From positions 80,240,725 to 80,304,724 of the forward strand of contig OZ026623.1 of NCBI GenBank assembly GCA_964020975.1: a stretch of DNA of 64,000 nucleotides. Direction: 5' to 3'. This document shows positions 49,674-52,600 of this stretch, in pieces. The position numbers and the translations under genes were made by a program. How positions within the stretch are numbered: position 1 is the stretch's first letter; each line of letters opens with the position of its first letter. The notes under the pieces were generated by a model. That model was given only the letters and a program-made list of their open reading frames with translations, was not told where the DNA came from and made no database searches. Source of the DNA: Hermodice carunculata (lineage: Eukaryota > Annelida > Polychaeta > Eunicida > Amphinomidae).

Positions 49674-52600
49674 AAACAGACTTATTTAAGAACAAAGCAA
49701 TCTTGCACATTCATAAAATTCCCAAAACTGTATTATCGTTTTTGAGATTATTATTTTTGAAAATATTTTTGTTTTTGTTTATTTAACTATTTATTTATTC
49801 ATTTTTCTTTTTTCTTTTTTTTTTGGTGGTGGGGGGGGGGGGTCCACTGTGGAAGGATGACTTGTTTTAGATGCTGCAGATTTTTTTTTTTTTTTTTTTA
49901 ATTATTTTTTCCCCTTTTGGACGGGCAAGTTGTCTGACAACTGGGCTAAAAGTGATGATGCTGATCCCGATATGAGGGAAATATCCCTCATTCGTGATAC
50001 CATCCATCCATTGTACAATCGCTTTAGCTTTGGTGTCATCATTTATCTGGTGACAGGGCCATGTGCCATGAATAAAACTTGGTGTCATGTGATTGACCCA
50101 GCAAAGAAGCACACTTTTTTCAAGTACAGGATATTGCATGCACTGTTTGGGGGTCACAGTGAACAACTAAGTACATCGTATTAAATTCCCACAGTGCATT
50201 ATTGCTGGCAGTGTACAAGCACTGAAGTATAATACACATTGTAGCATACAATATTCAGACCCATGCACTGGACCGTAGTGTGCAGCTTCATAGATTGGAC
50301 TATAACCTTTATCTTCAAAATGTGTTTTAATGTTGGTTTGTCCAAAAATATTTTCAGCAAAAGGGTTAATCATGTATGATGTATTTTTTTATTTGTTTCA
50401 AAATGTTGCCAAATTTATTCCTTGAAAACTGTTTTGCATGTAGTTCCTCCACGACGTGTATGCTCTGGGTTCGTGCTGAAGGTAGTACATGTGCGGAGTG
50501 ACTTTTCAGTGATTGTGCCACAAACCTCCAGAAATCCAATGCAAAGCGCTGCAAAGTGTAGATTACCTGAAGGCCTACACTTGACAGGAAGCTTGCCTTC
50601 TTGCACTCGCAGCTTTGATAGCTTTGTAATTAAAGCATGACAGAAAAAAAAAATAAAAAAACTCACAGGTAACTTGCAGGTTGCACACAACAGCTCGGCC
50701 TGAATTCCCACATGCCGTTTCCAGATGCAGACTGTGACGCAAAACTTACAACGTTAAGGAATCAATGTCAAGAAGTGTCGCAAGTATAGTTCTTCCTTTC
50801 AAATAGGCCTAATCCTTAACTGCCCACGAGGGACCTCATAAGTAAGTCTGCTTTTACCTTCATCCTTAACCTTGGGGCTGAAAATCTGTCGTCGTCGTCA
50901 TCATTTAAATTATCACTGTTATCATTACTTTGTAGTTTCAGTTGTTTTTAAAAGATATATTTATAAAACTGCCACCCCTTGTGTAACTAGAAAGTACAGA
51001 AAAAGATGTTCACCAGGAATTTCGCGTCGCATTTGGCTGTCCTGGCACAGGTGATGGGCTGGCGTTAGGTTTTACACAGGAGTTAATTACAGGTTACTAC
51101 ATGGCTTGAGCTTGATCACTCTGCATTGATATCAGGTCAGATGGCCCTGTGCGGGCTGAGTCCGAAGGCCGAAGCTGATGCAGGGGCATCCGACCAGATA
51201 CACACAGCGATACAGATCAAGCCGTTTGATGACCCGTTTATCACCAACAGATCCACATACATGCACATATTCAGCCAATAGGTAAACAAGTCATTTTCTT
51301 CAAATGAAAGCTCCTTCTATTTGTTCATACCAGTAACAAGGCTTCAATAGGCCTCACATGTGCAGCACAACGGCTGATAGGCCCATTCCTTTACGGCATG
51401 TGCACATTCCTGTTCAGCTCTGTTTTCACAGTAGGCAGTTCTTTTTGCAAGGGAGGCCGGCCTTGGGTCTCCACTATGCAGTGATGGGGGGGGGGGGGGG
51501 CTTGTTTGTTACGCTTGTTGTGATTGGCTGATCATGGAATAGGTGTGCAAGACGTATCTTGATTGGTTATACAGTTTTTCTTTGCCAGCCAAGTAATATG
51601 GCTTTGCTGAGTGATATATCAGAGCTACACCCAGATGGGGTGGTTCAGCCCTGTGTATCATTCAAGCTCAACTGTACCAGCAAATTTATCCTGTACAGTG
51701 CCCAATATCTATGTATTTGGTGATAATTCATAGAACCGTAGGGGTCTGATGCACTGTAATACGACATTAATGGTATACTCTATGCTGTGATACCATGTAC
51801 ACGTGTATCAGTACACATAAGGCTAAGATAGGCAAAATATGAAAACTCAGCAAGGCCAGTGACGGAAAACGTCCTGTTTGTGAGAGTCCCGACCGGTTTC
51901 ATGTGTACTTCAAACTGATCAGGGGATAACTGATAACACTGTGATGTAACGTTGCTTATATATGTAGCAAATGATGGTGTTGTTACGGATTTGTAGACAA
52001 CATCACGTCAAGTGACGCCAAAGGATCAAGAAGATCCACTGGTCTAACTGCCTGAGCTGACAGGTTAGTAAGATGTGCAGAACGCTCTGTCACGTCACTA
52101 CAGATCCCGGGAAAGGTCAACATCTGAAGCTTAAGCTGTCAGATTAAAGACTGATTATCCATAATCATTATATCCCTGTGGTATTGCTCAATATCCTGGA
52201 ATATTATTTAGAATTCCTTTACAGTGTTGACAGAGTCATTTACGGTTGAAAGGTGTAGAACTAAAAATTTGGAATAAGTACTAGGCAAGAGTGCCTATGT
52301 ACCCATGACATTGAGGCCGAACGGTTCAGTGGTGTACAACTGATGGATCCAGTGACCATCCCTCTCTAAGCGGAGAGTTTTCTGTTCTTGAAAGCTCTGG
52401 TGGGATACAAATGTGTTCCTGTATTTGGATCTTCATGTTGATGCCACTGTGACCAGGTAGGCAGAAGTGTCTGCCTAGTGGTTGGGTTACAAACTTGTTG
52501 ATGTAATGAAAGTGGTCTCGTAACCTGTCCATCAGGGGGCGTTTGGTTTGTCTCACATATTGTTTGTTGCAGTGCAAGCATGTTAAAAGATAGACCAGGT

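Noticed and set aside
49930-50184. 84-codon frame starting [15 protein letters not shown]
   Set aside because: It overlaps a palindrome (ATGAGGGAAATATCCCTCAT) and a poly-T tract, which looks like an old element end.
52366-52581. Second antisense frame overlapping the GIY-YIG region
   Set aside because: It is a shadow of the endonuclease frame.
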